DNA of 64,000 nt from Leishmania infantum JPCM5 (taxonomy: Eukaryota > Euglenozoa > Kinetoplastea > Trypanosomatida > Trypanosomatidae): contig NC_009413.2 in the NCBI RefSeq assembly GCF_000002875.2, forward strand, positions 491,323 through 555,322, read 5' to 3'. The position numbers were made by a program, and so were the translations under genes. Shown here piece after piece: positions 1-9,982 of the stretch. How positions within the stretch are numbered: the stretch's first letter is position 1; the number at the start of each line of letters is the position of its first letter. The notes beneath the pieces were generated by a model. That model searched no databases and was not told the DNA's origin. It saw nothing but the letters and a program-made list of their open reading frames with translations.

Positions 1-344
1 TCTCTCTCTGTGTCTGTGCACGCCGAACTCACTTCCATCTTGCATTATCTTCATCCCATCCCCTCTTTCTATTGGACACGCCGCAGATCTCAGCACTAGC
101 ACCAGCAACAAGACATTAACGCATACCCACCAACTCAGCAGCGACAAACGCCACCACTGTGATTGCGCACCCTCATTACACCTCACACATACAGACAATA
201 ACGCATTCGGCTCAGCATCTCCCCTTCCGTTGCCCTCCCCTCCCTTTACCGCCGCTGGGCCCGCGCTCTTTGGCGCTTTTCCTTGGCGTCGTACCTGAGG
301 CACGACAGAAGTTTGTTCCCCAACCTGTTTCTTCTTGGGCAGCG
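1..344 (+). other. Upstream spacer and probable 5' UTR of the Hsp110-TPR gene
   Basis: Pyrimidine-rich and CA-containing non-coding DNA. The frame of the downstream gene stays open back to about 159, but this stretch has no in-frame ATG, only a GTG. Pyrimidine runs around 219-250 and 265-290 followed by AG dinucleotides could serve trans-splicing. No coding signal is evident. Confidence 0.5.
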
Positions 345-2693
345 ATGAGCACCACGGACGCATTGATTACAGGCGCGGAGGCCTCACCGGCGTCTCCGGC
401 AACCCCGCCATCTCCGCCGACCTCCCCGGCGGCTACCGGTCCGGCTTCAACGGCAGCCGTGACCACGTACACGGTTGGCATCGACATCGGCTCCGCCACT
501 ACCCGCGTGGCTATCATGGACCCGGCAAAGCTGATGCCGACAATTATACGCAACGCCTTGGGCAATGAGGCCACGAGCACCGTGGTGTCGTTTGCCGCCA
601 ACGAGGCTCGCTCTTTCGGCGAGAACGCGGCGGCGCGGCAGGTGACGAAGGCGTCGGAGACCATTGTCGATCTTGCGCCGTGGATCTTTGGCTACACGTC
701 TGGGGAGCAGGTGCCAAAGGACACCGCCGTGTCACTGCAGGTGGTGTCACCGGCCACCGCCATGACCGAGGCTGTTGTCTTGAAATCCCGGCAGCTTGGC
801 ACGCAGGAGCACCTTACCCACCCAGCGCAGGTGGCTGCCTTCTACATCAAGTCGCTCCTGCAGTTCTTGCCGGACAAGGAGATGATACGCACCTCTCCGG
901 TCTGCCTGGCTGTGCCGTCTGCAGCATGCGCGGCTTCCTTCGAAGCGCTCCGCCAAGCCGCTTTTCTTGCTGGCGTGCCGCAAGAGAAGACGATAATCGC
1001 TCACTCAGACGAGGCCACCGCCGTGTACTTCCACCACCTCCAGTACAGAAGCTTACCCGCGAAGCATGAGGGCGCGGCGGTGCCAGTGGTGCTGATCGAC
1101 ATTGGACAGAGCTGCTCTGTCGCCTCCCTCATCATCGCCTCCCAGCCGCGCGTGGAGAAGGTGGGTTGCCAGACGCTGCGCATGGGCAGCGAGTACATCG
1201 ATACTCTTCTGTGCAGCCACGTATACAGTGAGCTCGGCAAGAAGTTCGGCGCGGCGGCGGATCCCTTGCGTGGCGACATCAAGTCGTTTCGCAAGATCCT
1301 GCGCGAATGCCGAAAGGCCAAGGAGGTGCTCTCGACGGCGGACGAGACGCAGGTGCAGCTAGAAGGTCTTAGCGGTGACATCGACATCATCGTTTCCGTA
1401 ACGCGTGCGATGATGGAGCAGGCGGCGCTGCCGTTTCTGCAGGCAGTGCGTGCGATGCTCACGGCCATCAAAGAGAAGCTGCCGGAGCCGAAGGCGACGG
1501 AGGACGGTTCACAGGCGGCAGCCGTGCCCCCTCGCGTCGAGGTGATTGGCGGCGGGTGGCGCTCCGTGTGCGTCATGGAGGCGATCAGGGAGGTGCTCGG
1601 CATCACGCGTGTCGGCGTATCGCTCGATGCCAACCTCAGCGTGGCGGAGGGCAGCGCCATCCTCGCTGAGGTGCGCCGGCTGACCATCGCAAGGCAGCAG
1701 CGGGAGCAGGACGAGGAACAGACGGCACAAGACACGGCCGCATCCTCGGTAGCGGAGGCTCACCAGGTCGAGCTCGTTGGCTTTGAGGTCCTTGACGCGA
1801 ACTCCCCCGTCAGCCGACCGCTCTCCGAGGCAGGTGTGAGGGCCGTGAAGGAGTGGATGGTGCTGGAGAAACAGATGGAGGACAGCGACGCCCGCATCCA
1901 CGAGCGACTGGCCGCGCTGAATCGACTTGACTCGTACATTCTGCAGACCCTGGCCGCGGTCGACAACTGCGCTGCGTCGAGTGAGAAGAAGACCGAGATG
2001 CGGACCTACATTGGGGAGGTCGACGCGTACGTGCGCAGCGAGGGCGATGAGGCAAGCACGGCGGAGTTGAACGAGAAGCTGGCGGCTGTGCAGGCCCACG
2101 TCACGGAGCACTTCTCTGAGATAGAGGCGTACTACGAGAGCGTGCGTACGGAGGAGAAGAGAAAGGAGGAAGAACTGGTGAAGCTGAGCAAGGAGCGGCA
2201 GGAGGACGAGTCCGACTTGAAGAGCGACCCCCAACGTCTGCGCATGGCTCAGAAGCGGCGTGAGCAGGGGCAGGGCTTGTTTAAGGAGGAGTGCTGGGCC
2301 GAGGCGCAGACGCGCTTTGTGCAGGCGCTCTCCATTCTCGGCCAGCTCTACGACACGAGCAGCGAGGAGAACAAGACGAAGAAGCGGGAGATTTCCCTCT
2401 CGTGCTACCTCAACATCGCCTCCTGCAGCGTCAAGCTCGGGCTGTGGAAGAACGCGGTGAACAACTGCACCAACGCGCTCGAACTCGTGCCAGATCACCC
2501 AAAGGCGCTCTTCCGCCGCGGGCAGGCCTACAGCGCGCTGAAGGAGTACGAGGAGGCGGTGGCAGACCTGGAGAAGGCCAAGACGGTGTCGCAGGGCGAC
2601 CCGGCGGTTGTGACAGAGCTGAACAAGGCAAAGGCCGCCCTGGAGGCAGAAAAGGCGAAGACAAAGAAGATGTTCGCTAAGATGTTCTCATAG
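345..2693 (+). CDS. Hsp110-type ATPase domain fused to C-terminal TPR domain (putative cytosolic co-chaperone)
   Basis: A 782-residue protein starting at the first in-frame ATG; the upstream extension lacks ATG. After a low-complexity Pro/Ala/Ser-rich leader, an Hsp70-superfamily nucleotide-binding domain starts at about residue 44 (VGIDIGSATTR, phosphate 1). The phosphate-2 motif is DIGQSCS at 252-258, resembling the diverged DMGHSAY form of Hsp110 rather than the Hsp70 DLGGGT. The adenosine motif is VIGGG at 400-404. From about residue 500 to 620 there is a charged helical region resembling the Hsp110/Hsp70 lid, then a Glu/Lys coiled segment. Residues about 634-750 form TPRs very like those of FKBP51/52 (FKEECWAEA, LNIASC, KALFRRGQAYSALKEYEEA), and the protein ends in MFAKMFS, like the FKBP tail. 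There is no C-terminal EEVD. A cytosolic adaptor or nucleotide-exchange role is inferred from family only. Confidence 0.85.
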   Translation: MSTTDALITGAEASPASPATPPSPPTSPAATGPASTAAVTTYTVGIDIGSATTRVAIMDPAKLMPTIIRNALGNEATSTVVSFAANEARSFGENAAARQVTKASETIVDLAPWIFGYTSGEQVPKDTAVSLQVVSPATAMTEAVVLKSRQLGTQEHLTHPAQVAAFYIKSLLQFLPDKEMIRTSPVCLAVPSAACAASFEALRQAAFLAGVPQEKTIIAHSDEATAVYFHHLQYRSLPAKHEGAAVPVVLIDIGQSCSVASLIIASQPRVEKVGCQTLRMGSEYIDTLLCSHVYSELGKKFGAAADPLRGDIKSFRKILRECRKAKEVLSTADETQVQLEGLSGDIDIIVSVTRAMMEQAALPFLQAVRAMLTAIKEKLPEPKATEDGSQAAAVPPRVEVIGGGWRSVCVMEAIREVLGITRVGVSLDANLSVAEGSAILAEVRRLTIARQQREQDEEQTAQDTAASSVAEAHQVELVGFEVLDANSPVSRPLSEAGVRAVKEWMVLEKQMEDSDARIHERLAALNRLDSYILQTLAAVDNCAASSEKKTEMRTYIGEVDAYVRSEGDEASTAELNEKLAAVQAHVTEHFSEIEAYYESVRTEEKRKEEELVKLSKERQEDESDLKSDPQRLRMAQKRREQGQGLFKEECWAEAQTRFVQALSILGQLYDTSSEENKTKKREISLSCYLNIASCSVKLGLWKNAVNNCTNALELVPDHPKALFRRGQAYSALKEYEEAVADLEKAKTVSQGDPAVVTELNKAKAALEAEKAKTKKMFAKMFS

Positions 2694-3144
2694 GGAAAGG
2701 AGAACGGCAGCGCAGGCTGATGATTGCACGTGAACCCCGAAGGATTCTATTCGAGCGCATGTACATCTTTGGGTGTACATGTGCGTTGTGGGAGGGGGGG
2801 AGGCAAGCGTGAAGGACGAATGGGAGCGGCGAAAGGGACCGAGTTTCGTGTCCGGTGACGGCGGTGCTTCGTCCTCTTCTCTCTCGCTTCTCCCCCGTGT
2901 TTTCTGCGCTGCGTGCGTGCGCAGGACACCCAGATGGTTCGCCCTTCAGGCTTTTGCCTTAATTTGTTTTTCTTTGGGAGGGTGCTTCTCTCTCTCTTTT
3001 GTGCGCACGCGTATTTTCAAAACGAACACTCGGCCCCTTCCGTGCGTCTCTCACCCTTCCGTACATTATTTGACGACAGCCATCAGCGTATGTGCATGTG
3101 TGTGTGCGTGGGGAGAGGGTAAGGGGAGAACACGCGTGCGCGCG

Positions 3145-3165
3145 CACACACACACACACACACAC
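3145..3165 (+). repeat. CA microsatellite
   Basis: About ten CA units preceded by CG-rich alternating purine-pyrimidine DNA, a possible Z-DNA-forming tract. Confidence 0.8.
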
Positions 3166-4016
3166 GCAGACACACTTGGCTGCATGCGTAGCTGTGCGCC
3201 GTCGCGAGCGGTCAATTTGCGCTGCATGAGTATTGCAAACATATGGTACTGCTGCTTCCTCTCTTCCCACTTCCGTCCCTACCCCTGTCTTGATTCCCTC
3301 ATCTTGCCTCCACGCGTTTGTCTTTCACGTACACGCGCCCTTCTTGTGCGCACGTCCTGCACCCATTTCCGACGTGTTCGCAGCGCACACGCCCTGCCCT
3401 GCCGTGCCCCACGCTTCCTTTTCGTTTCTCGCGGAGTTGCACTTGACTCGTCTTTATTTTTCGTTTTGCGGCGCTCTCATTCGCGTGTATCATCTGTGCT
3501 CTTGCACGGAGGTGCTGCGCACGCGCGCGTGACTGTCTGTCGCGGTGATCCGTCGTTTTTTTTTTCTTTGTGGCCCCCCCCTCTCTCTCTCTCCCTGCGT
3601 GTGCGCCCCTGTTGGCTCGCTCTTTTCTGTGCTTGATACTTTTCGCTGCGCGGCCAGGGCGGGGGCCCATCGCGGACGCGTCAGACCGTCCCACAGGGCG
3701 GCATCGTGGCACACACGCACAGGAGCATACGTTTTGCCATAGACAAACCCAAGCACGCAACAACAACAGCAAAGCGCATAGACCCTCCAGCGCGCAAACA
3801 CGCGCTCATTCTGGAGTGGATCTGGCTGCACCGGCACATCCAGTCCCACCGAAGCTTCGTTTCGCCCCATCCACAGCACCGCGCAATACGTACACTCATC
3901 TCCTCATAAGCGGGAGAGAAAGCCGAGGGAGGGGGGGTGGAGGGGACAGTGAGGCTGCTTCAACTGGACCGCTGCCCCACTTGTTCTTCTCCCTCAGCGA
4001 CTAAGGTGCTACGCGC

Positions 4017-4018
<2 letters not shown>

Positions 4019-4048
<30 letters not shown>
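4019..4048 (+). repeat. CA microsatellite
   Basis: About fifteen CA units in the leader region of the large low-complexity protein gene. Confidence 0.8.
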
Positions 4049-4053
<5 letters not shown>

Positions 4054-4263
4054 ACACGCGCCGCCATCTCCTTCGCTTTCCGCTACTCTCTCCCCTCCCA
4101 TTAAATAAAAAGGATTGCATGTCTCTCAAGCCGGCTGGACTGTAATCTATTACCGAGTGCGCTCATCTTCTGCCTTGTGCTTCGGCTGCGCAACCTTCGT
4201 GTGTCTGCGTATCCATCGCACTCCCCACTCCCCCCCCGCCCATCCCACAGAGGTGCCACCGCC

Positions 4264-4387
4264 CTTTTTTTTTTGTTCGACTCGCTCTCTCTACCTATCC
4301 TTCTCCTGTTTCGCTTGCTCATGTCTGTGGTGCCCATTTCCTTCGCTCCTGTCTGTGCCGTTCGTATGCCCTTGTCATCTTCGTTAG
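4264..4387 (+). promoter_or_regulatory. Candidate trans-splice acceptor: polypyrimidine tract plus AG
   Basis: A T/C-rich run from about 4264 to 4320 is followed by AG at 4386-4387, about 145 bases before the ATG of the next gene. This is the usual layout for spliced-leader addition in trypanosomatids. The exact AG used is not known. Confidence 0.4.
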
Positions 4388-4531
4388 ACTAGATTTGCTT
4401 TGCCTGCCGTTTTCTATTTTTTGTTGTCTCACCCCCCCCTCCCCCGTCGGCGTGAGTGTGTCGGATCACGCCTCGCTTTGAGTATTTCTTGTCGACGTTG
4501 TGGATCGTGCGAGAGGAAGACGGTGAATCAG

Positions 4532-7500
4532 ATGCCGTCCACGTATGCCCATGAGCCAGATATGCGCTCGCTGCTGACCATCACGCGGTGCGTTTCCGCC
4601 ATGCAGCACTCGGAGGTAAAGTCGTGCGCGGCCCTCTTTTCGGACGCACATGACAACCTCATGCGTGATTCATGCACTTCTCACGCGAGGGTACGTAGGG
4701 AGGGGGAACCGACTGGGTATGTAAGCGGCACACTCGAGCCGCCGCGGGGCAAGCAGCCATCGTCGACGATGCGCCGCAACGGCTGGCCCAAAGCAGCACG
4801 GCGGGCTCTTGTTTTCGAGGACTCTCCACCACCACCGCCATCCTTCTCGAAGCACGCAGTGCACCGAGAGTGCAGTGCATTCTTCACTTCAATGAGACTC
4901 GCAGAAGAAGACATACGAGTGGAGGAGTACGTGCTGGGCAGGAACAGCGACCGGAATGCGTCAGGCATGAGGCAGGGGGAGGCCCATGATACGCAGTCCG
5001 CTGAGTCTCGTGCGTACTGGAGCTTCGGCTTCTTGCAGCAAGAGAGGGACTTAATCAGGAGTGGCACTGACGCCAGGGGTCCCCACTTTTTGTCGTTCGA
5101 CGCCCCTGACGTTTCACGCGCTGCTTCCCTTGTGTCTCCCAGCGGCGCGGCTGCACGAACGGTTTTGCCGTTATCGACGTCTCTTTCTCATCTGCAGCGC
5201 CAGCCATCATCACCGCCATCATTGGGGCCACAGTCGGGGGCAGCTGTCGCTACACCGGCACTGAGTGCACACCCCCTCCGACTGAACATTAGCGCTGATA
5301 TTTGTAGCAAGAACTCTCGCGCAAGCAACAGTCGTCACTTTACCTTGTCCTCGCTCAGCGTCTCGAAGGTGAATGATACGTCGCATATCGAACGAGCCGA
5401 TTCTGCATCCTCCGTCGAAGGACTGTGCAATGCTGGCGGTTTCGACCTTGCGCAGACGAGCTCCAGGAGGCATAGCTCACATCAAGCGCTGCAGCGACAG
5501 CCGGACTGCCGCGACAAGCATGCGAGCTCCCGGCCGACTCGATGGATGACGTCGGAGGAGGGAGAAGCATCTCTTGCATCGCCGGTACAGAAGCCGGCGT
5601 ACAACGGTAGCGCCGCCCCGTCCGTCGCCGCCTCCCTCTCTCGGCCGTTGGCCACTGCGGCTGTGGCGCGCAACGACAGAAGCGTGACGCCCAGCGACAC
5701 GGAAGCCCTGTGGCCATCCGCGCGGACTGCCGGTGCATATTCGCCTCCTCAGAGCTCGAACGCCTCGGTCGCATCTTTTTATTCCCACTTCTTTTCCTCT
5801 GCTGAGCGCGGCGGCCGTCGCAGCACCAGTCGCAGTACGAGCATGCGTCGTGAAGGCCGCGTGCACGAAGCGGAGGCGACCGCAACGGGCAGCGGTGGCA
5901 CTACAGCTCTCTCACATGCTGCTCCTGCGGTAGCTGTAGCTGGAGCAGCAGGCAGGGCTGCTCTCGATGCGAGGGGGCACCCAGTCGACAGACGAGGCGA
6001 TGACGTTAACGCAGGCGCGGTGTGGACGACCTCGGATCGCCCGCAGCGCGCCACACGCGCCGTTTCGGAGAAGTCGCCGTCGGCAGATCGCGCGCCCTCC
6101 CGAGCGGCCGCGTCTTCTTCACTGGATCTTGAGCGGCACACCCTGCCGGTGGAGTCGTCGCCTCTGCTAAGCACCGCTGTGCTCGCCGTCACAGCGAGCA
6201 AGGCCTCACCGGCACCGTTTAGTAGTCGGTCACTGCGCTTCTCTCCACCCTCCGCCGCAGCGGCTGTTGTTGCCGGTGAGGCTCGTGTGATGGGGGCTTC
6301 GTCCTCGCAGAGCTCGACACACAAGAGCGAGAGCGCCAACGTGCATTGCCGGGATGTGTCCCATACGTCGGCTTCATCGTCTCGTGCGTCCGGGTTGGCC
6401 TCTGCCTCTATCGCCATGGCGGCTAAGGCTGACGCGTGTCTCGCTGAAGCGCTGCCGACTCCGCCCGATGGGCTGTCGAGGCCGGAAGCAGCGAAAACCG
6501 GTGCGGCACGTAGACAATATCCTCCACCGCCGCCCCTGCCTTCGCCGCTCCTTGAGTCTTCGCCAGGCGCTGATATGTGGCGCGCGGGTGCTCTAGTGCA
6601 GCAGTCCTTATCGCGACACGGCAGTTGCGGGGCAGAGCCGGTCTCAGAGAGGGTCGGAGAAACTCCGCTAGAGCCACCGGCGTGCGCAGAGAGCCCTTCT
6701 TACTCCCTTCCAAGGCGCCGACGGTCTCCACTCGAAGGCGCCGCAAATATGCCTGATGTGGCGGGGAGAGATGCCCAACCTTCCGTGCCCGCTGTGGCAG
6801 GCACTCGTGATATCGCCGGACCGGTGCAATCGATAGCAGATGGGGGGCAGAGGAAGGCACTGAGGGGCCCAGCTGCCCGACTGGGGCCAGGAGAGAAAAT
6901 CGTCCATGGCTTTCGGGGGCGACGGCACGCGGCTCCACAGTCGAAGGCCATCGACGCGACAGAAGAGCCGCCGACTGCGGTGAGTGGAATGGAGGACAAC
7001 GTGCCAAGAGAAGCGAACACGTGCATCGCTGGCGACACATCGGGTCGCCTCTCAAGAGAGGTCAGTGAGGAGTGGCGGAATCAGCAGCAGCAGCAGCAGA
7101 AACAGCAAAAGTGGCATCACTATGTGATGTGCGTGCCTCCCGTGAGGGCTCCCGGCACATCTCCACTGAGTCGGCGCAGCGCAGCGGCTGCGGCTACTCA
7201 TCACCGGCAAACGGGCGTGCCGCTGTCTACGTCACTGGGCGTCTCCTCCGCGACAACTCCTCCCCCGCTCGCGCAACGTGGCAATCGCAGTCCATTTTTG
7301 GGTGGTGGCGGCGGCGGTAACGCCTCTGCACGCTCACCCGCGATCGATGCCAGGAGGGGGGTGCAGGAAGCAACCGACAGGACCGGTAGTGGCTGCGCTC
7401 ATTGTTCACCAGCGGCTTCAAAACTGGAAGCGGAGGAGGTGGGCCACGGAGAAGCAACGGCAGCCGCTGCTGAGGCGCCGGAGCATTCGCGGCCATCGCC

Positions 7501-9982
7501 CCTAGTGCTGAGCCATGCAGCTGTTACCTCGATGGGGAGAAGCGAAGAAGGCAGGGGCTCGTATCGCAGCCGCAGCGGCAGCGGTGTCCGAGCAAGTGAC
7601 GCGGGCGGTGAGGGCTTTGACAACGAGAGCCGCACCAACGGCACAACGGCGCGCCAGCCAAGGCGCTATCACGGTGGCAGCGAGCCCACAACCCGACACA
7701 GAGTCACCGCTGGCCCCGCCACGTGCCACACTCCGTTCGACTCACTTCACAGCGCCGGCGTGGACTTCGACTGGGTCGCGAACGACCACGCATCTCAGCA
7801 GCGACTGCAGCGCTACACTGGCGACGAGGGACCACTTGCCGTGCCTTCATCCATCGACACGGCTGTGACCGGGCCACCGTCTGCGCTGGCAGCGTTGGCA
7901 GTGCGCGAGGGCCCTGTCAGGCGGGGACGCGTGATGACCTCGCAAACTCCCGCGGCGCCGCTGCCCACCTGCGGTGCCGTGGGAGCTGAGGACTTGGACC
8001 AGAGTGACCCCACGCTCTCGGTGCGGCGCGCACACAGCTCCACGAGCCGCTTCGAGGTGTTACTGTGCACGTCATCCAACTCGCAAACACGATACCAAAC
8101 CCCGCCACACTCACCTTACACCCCGGAGCTTGGCTCATCGCTCACGAACAGAGCCGGCATCCCTTGCATGGACTCGTTCGCTTCCCTGGAGCACACCCCG
8201 CTGACGCGCTCCGTGACTAGCGCATCCGCGATGGAGGGCTCAGCGACAGAGTGCGACGCCCCTGTCATGTCAACCTTCTTTGCAGATGACCACGTAGCTG
8301 ACGCAATCCCGGCGGCAGCGGCTGCGCGGCAAGTGACAGGGGGGCGAGACAAAGACATAGCTGACGACGTGCCTGCCACGCAAGGCCTTGTGCTGGGGGT
8401 GGATGAGAAGGCTAAGGTACATGCCCTGCCTCATTACGTTGAGAGCGACAGCGGCCCCGTGCCGCGTTCTTCAGTGGAATGGCCGTCGTCACTTGGCTCG
8501 CGAAACTCCGACCAGCCGTCTCGCGTCACTCAACCAGCAGCGCGCACTTCCGGTGACGTCGGCGCGGAGGCTGCCCACCCCACCCCACCGACCTCTTCAG
8601 GGACGAGAAACGTGGTGGCCGCTTGCGCACATCGTACCCCCCTGGACAGTCGCCTCCACAGCAATTCGGTGTTCAGAGCAGGGCCTACGCACACCTGCCA
8701 TGTAGCGAGCGCATCGGCGAGTCGAGGCGCTAGGGAGGCGTACACAGGCCCATCGACCGATCTCGGCACCAGCGAGGAGCCGGGCAACAGCGATGGTGAT
8801 GGGCTGGAAGATAGCCTCGACGATGCACCGACGCTGTGGGATCGCCATGCACCCTACCCCGCCCCCGCCCTTTCCATCGACGGCGGCGACGTGTACTCGA
8901 GCGTGTCCTCCGCGTCAACGCCGCCGCCGCCTCCGCCGGGGCCGCTGCGCGAGCCACGGCAGCAGGTGCACCGACAGCGAGAGACTTCCCTGCTGTCCTC
9001 CTCCTCGGCACCCGTGAACGATGCGGAGGACAAGGTGACGGCGCTGATGTCGACGGCTATCGCTCACGGAACAGGAGGCTGCCGAGCGGAAGCGGGGGAA
9101 GGCACCCGCCGCCGCGTGGCGCCAGAGTTGTCTTCCTCGATAGTTTCGATCAACGCGGCCTCGTCGGCGACGACCTCATCGCGGCCCCGACGTGGGCGCC
9201 ACGCGGGCGAAAGACAAGAGGAAGAGCACGAGTCCGATGACGTGCCGGCGGCTTACACTCAGCGCTTGCAACAGTGGCAGCAGGCCCAGAATAATGATGT
9301 GCAGCCGCAGGCATTGTATAGGGCGCTTCGCAGCGACTTCTTTGCTAGTAGGTCCTGCCCTCGCTGGGGCAGCGAAAGCACGCAGCCCTACGACGCGGAG
9401 GGGTGTCACAGCAGAGGCGACATGCTGGATGGGCTCGAGCGTGAACCAAACACGATAATGAACGGCGGTGGTGGTGGTGGCGAAGACCATGGAGACTTCG
9501 CCGCGTCGGCCCCGTCCTCGCTGCCGTCGCGCGAGGGCTCCATGCAGGCCAACGCCCTGATTGGGTCCGCCGCGGCCGAGTTACGTGAAAGTCGACCTTC
9601 TATCGCTTCGTCCTCATCGACTGGCGCGACGGCGTCGGCGACGGCGGTGTCAACGGCAACGACGGCCAAGACGCCAGAGTGTCGCGCACCAGCGTCATGG
9701 CAGCGCATGCGCCTATCCTTTGCAGTGGTGCCTTCGAAGCCGCCGATAGACTCTGGAGCGAATCGACCTCTGGGTACCGATGGACTGCACCGCAGCTCTG
9801 CCTTCCCCTTCAGTGATGGCAACTCCGCCGTAGTGTCGCAGGCGGCCGGGATCTACCCGGGACGACAGCGGGCGATGGCAGCGGCGGAAGCAGACAGCTT
9901 TGGCGCCGACGCGGATGAGGATGAGGATGAGGATGGGGGGTACTGCAGTTACGGATGCGAAAGCGACCTAATCTACGTGTGA
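4532..9982 (+). CDS. Large low-complexity protein of unknown function
   Basis: An 1816-residue protein from the first in-frame ATG; the frame is open a further 132 bases upstream but without ATG. I do not recognise it. The composition is dominated by Ser, Ala, Pro, Arg, Gly and Thr, with few hydrophobic stretches. It has no signal peptide and no transmembrane segment that I can see. Features include a polyglutamine run encoded near 7083-7098, polyproline stretches (near 4828, 6522 and 8922), Gly runs (near 7300 and 9465), and an acidic Asp/Glu run (near 9911-9935) just before a Cys/Tyr-containing tail ending DLIYV. The length without stops and GC-rich third positions support true coding. It is probably largely intrinsically disordered, with many Ser/Thr-Pro sites, so a scaffold or cytoskeleton-associated protein is conceivable but unproven. 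Confidence 0.8.
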   Translation: MPSTYAHEPDMRSLLTITRCVSAMQHSEVKSCAALFSDAHDNLMRDSCTSHARVRREGEPTGYVSGTLEPPRGKQPSSTMRRNGWPKAARRALVFEDSPPPPPSFSKHAVHRECSAFFTSMRLAEEDIRVEEYVLGRNSDRNASGMRQGEAHDTQSAESRAYWSFGFLQQERDLIRSGTDARGPHFLSFDAPDVSRAASLVSPSGAAARTVLPLSTSLSHLQRQPSSPPSLGPQSGAAVATPALSAHPLRLNISADICSKNSRASNSRHFTLSSLSVSKVNDTSHIERADSASSVEGLCNAGGFDLAQTSSRRHSSHQALQRQPDCRDKHASSRPTRWMTSEEGEASLASPVQKPAYNGSAAPSVAASLSRPLATAAVARNDRSVTPSDTEALWPSARTAGAYSPPQSSNASVASFYSHFFSSAERGGRRSTSRSTSMRREGRVHEAEATATGSGGTTALSHAAPAVAVAGAAGRAALDARGHPVDRRGDDVNAGAVWTTSDRPQRATRAVSEKSPSADRAPSRAAASSSLDLERHTLPVESSPLLSTAVLAVTASKASPAPFSSRSLRFSPPSAAAAVVAGEARVMGASSSQSSTHKSESANVHCRDVSHTSASSSRASGLASASIAMAAKADACLAEALPTPPDGLSRPEAAKTGAARRQYPPPPPLPSPLLESSPGADMWRAGALVQQSLSRHGSCGAEPVSERVGETPLEPPACAESPSYSLPRRRRSPLEGAANMPDVAGRDAQPSVPAVAGTRDIAGPVQSIADGGQRKALRGPAARLGPGEKIVHGFRGRRHAAPQSKAIDATEEPPTAVSGMEDNVPREANTCIAGDTSGRLSREVSEEWRNQQQQQQKQQKWHHYVMCVPPVRAPGTSPLSRRSAAAAATHHRQTGVPLSTSLGVSSATTPPPLAQRGNRSPFLGGGGGGNASARSPAIDARRGVQEATDRTGSGCAHCSPAASKLEAEEVGHGEATAAAAEAPEHSRPSPLVLSHAAVTSMGRSEEGRGSYRSRSGSGVRASDAGGEGFDNESRTNGTTARQPRRYHGGSEPTTRHRVTAGPATCHTPFDSLHSAGVDFDWVANDHASQQRLQRYTGDEGPLAVPSSIDTAVTGPPSALAALAVREGPVRRGRVMTSQTPAAPLPTCGAVGAEDLDQSDPTLSVRRAHSSTSRFEVLLCTSSNSQTRYQTPPHSPYTPELGSSLTNRAGIPCMDSFASLEHTPLTRSVTSASAMEGSATECDAPVMSTFFADDHVADAIPAAAAARQVTGGRDKDIADDVPATQGLVLGVDEKAKVHALPHYVESDSGPVPRSSVEWPSSLGSRNSDQPSRVTQPAARTSGDVGAEAAHPTPPTSSGTRNVVAACAHRTPLDSRLHSNSVFRAGPTHTCHVASASASRGAREAYTGPSTDLGTSEEPGNSDGDGLEDSLDDAPTLWDRHAPYPAPALSIDGGDVYSSVSSASTPPPPPPGPLREPRQQVHRQRETSLLSSSSAPVNDAEDKVTALMSTAIAHGTGGCRAEAGEGTRRRVAPELSSSIVSINAASSATTSSRPRRGRHAGERQEEEHESDDVPAAYTQRLQQWQQAQNNDVQPQALYRALRSDFFASRSCPRWGSESTQPYDAEGCHSRGDMLDGLEREPNTIMNGGGGGGEDHGDFAASAPSSLPSREGSMQANALIGSAAAELRESRPSIASSSSTGATASATAVSTATTAKTPECRAPASWQRMRLSFAVVPSKPPIDSGANRPLGTDGLHRSSAFPFSDGNSAVVSQAAGIYPGRQRAMAAAEADSFGADADEDEDEDGGYCSYGCESDLIYV
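7083..7110 (+). repeat. CAG repeat encoding polyglutamine
   Basis: A CAG run within the large low-complexity coding region encodes about six consecutive Gln, then Lys-Gln-Gln. It is an in-frame microsatellite likely to vary in length between strains. Confidence 0.7.

Larger units (their letters stand above)
2694..4531 (+). other. Intergenic region with CA repeats and splice signals
   Basis: About 1.8 kb of T/C-rich non-coding DNA, expected to hold the 3' UTR of the chaperone gene and the 5' UTR of the next. It contains CA microsatellites near 3145-3165 and 4019-4048 and a long pyrimidine tract near 4262-4320. The open frames here have the skewed composition of translated pyrimidine tracts and show no protein family. 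Confidence 0.6.

Noticed and set aside
1509..2498. 329-residue minus-strand frame inside the Hsp110-TPR gene
   Set aside because: Antisense shadow of GC-rich coding sequence; Leu/Arg/His-rich and without domain.
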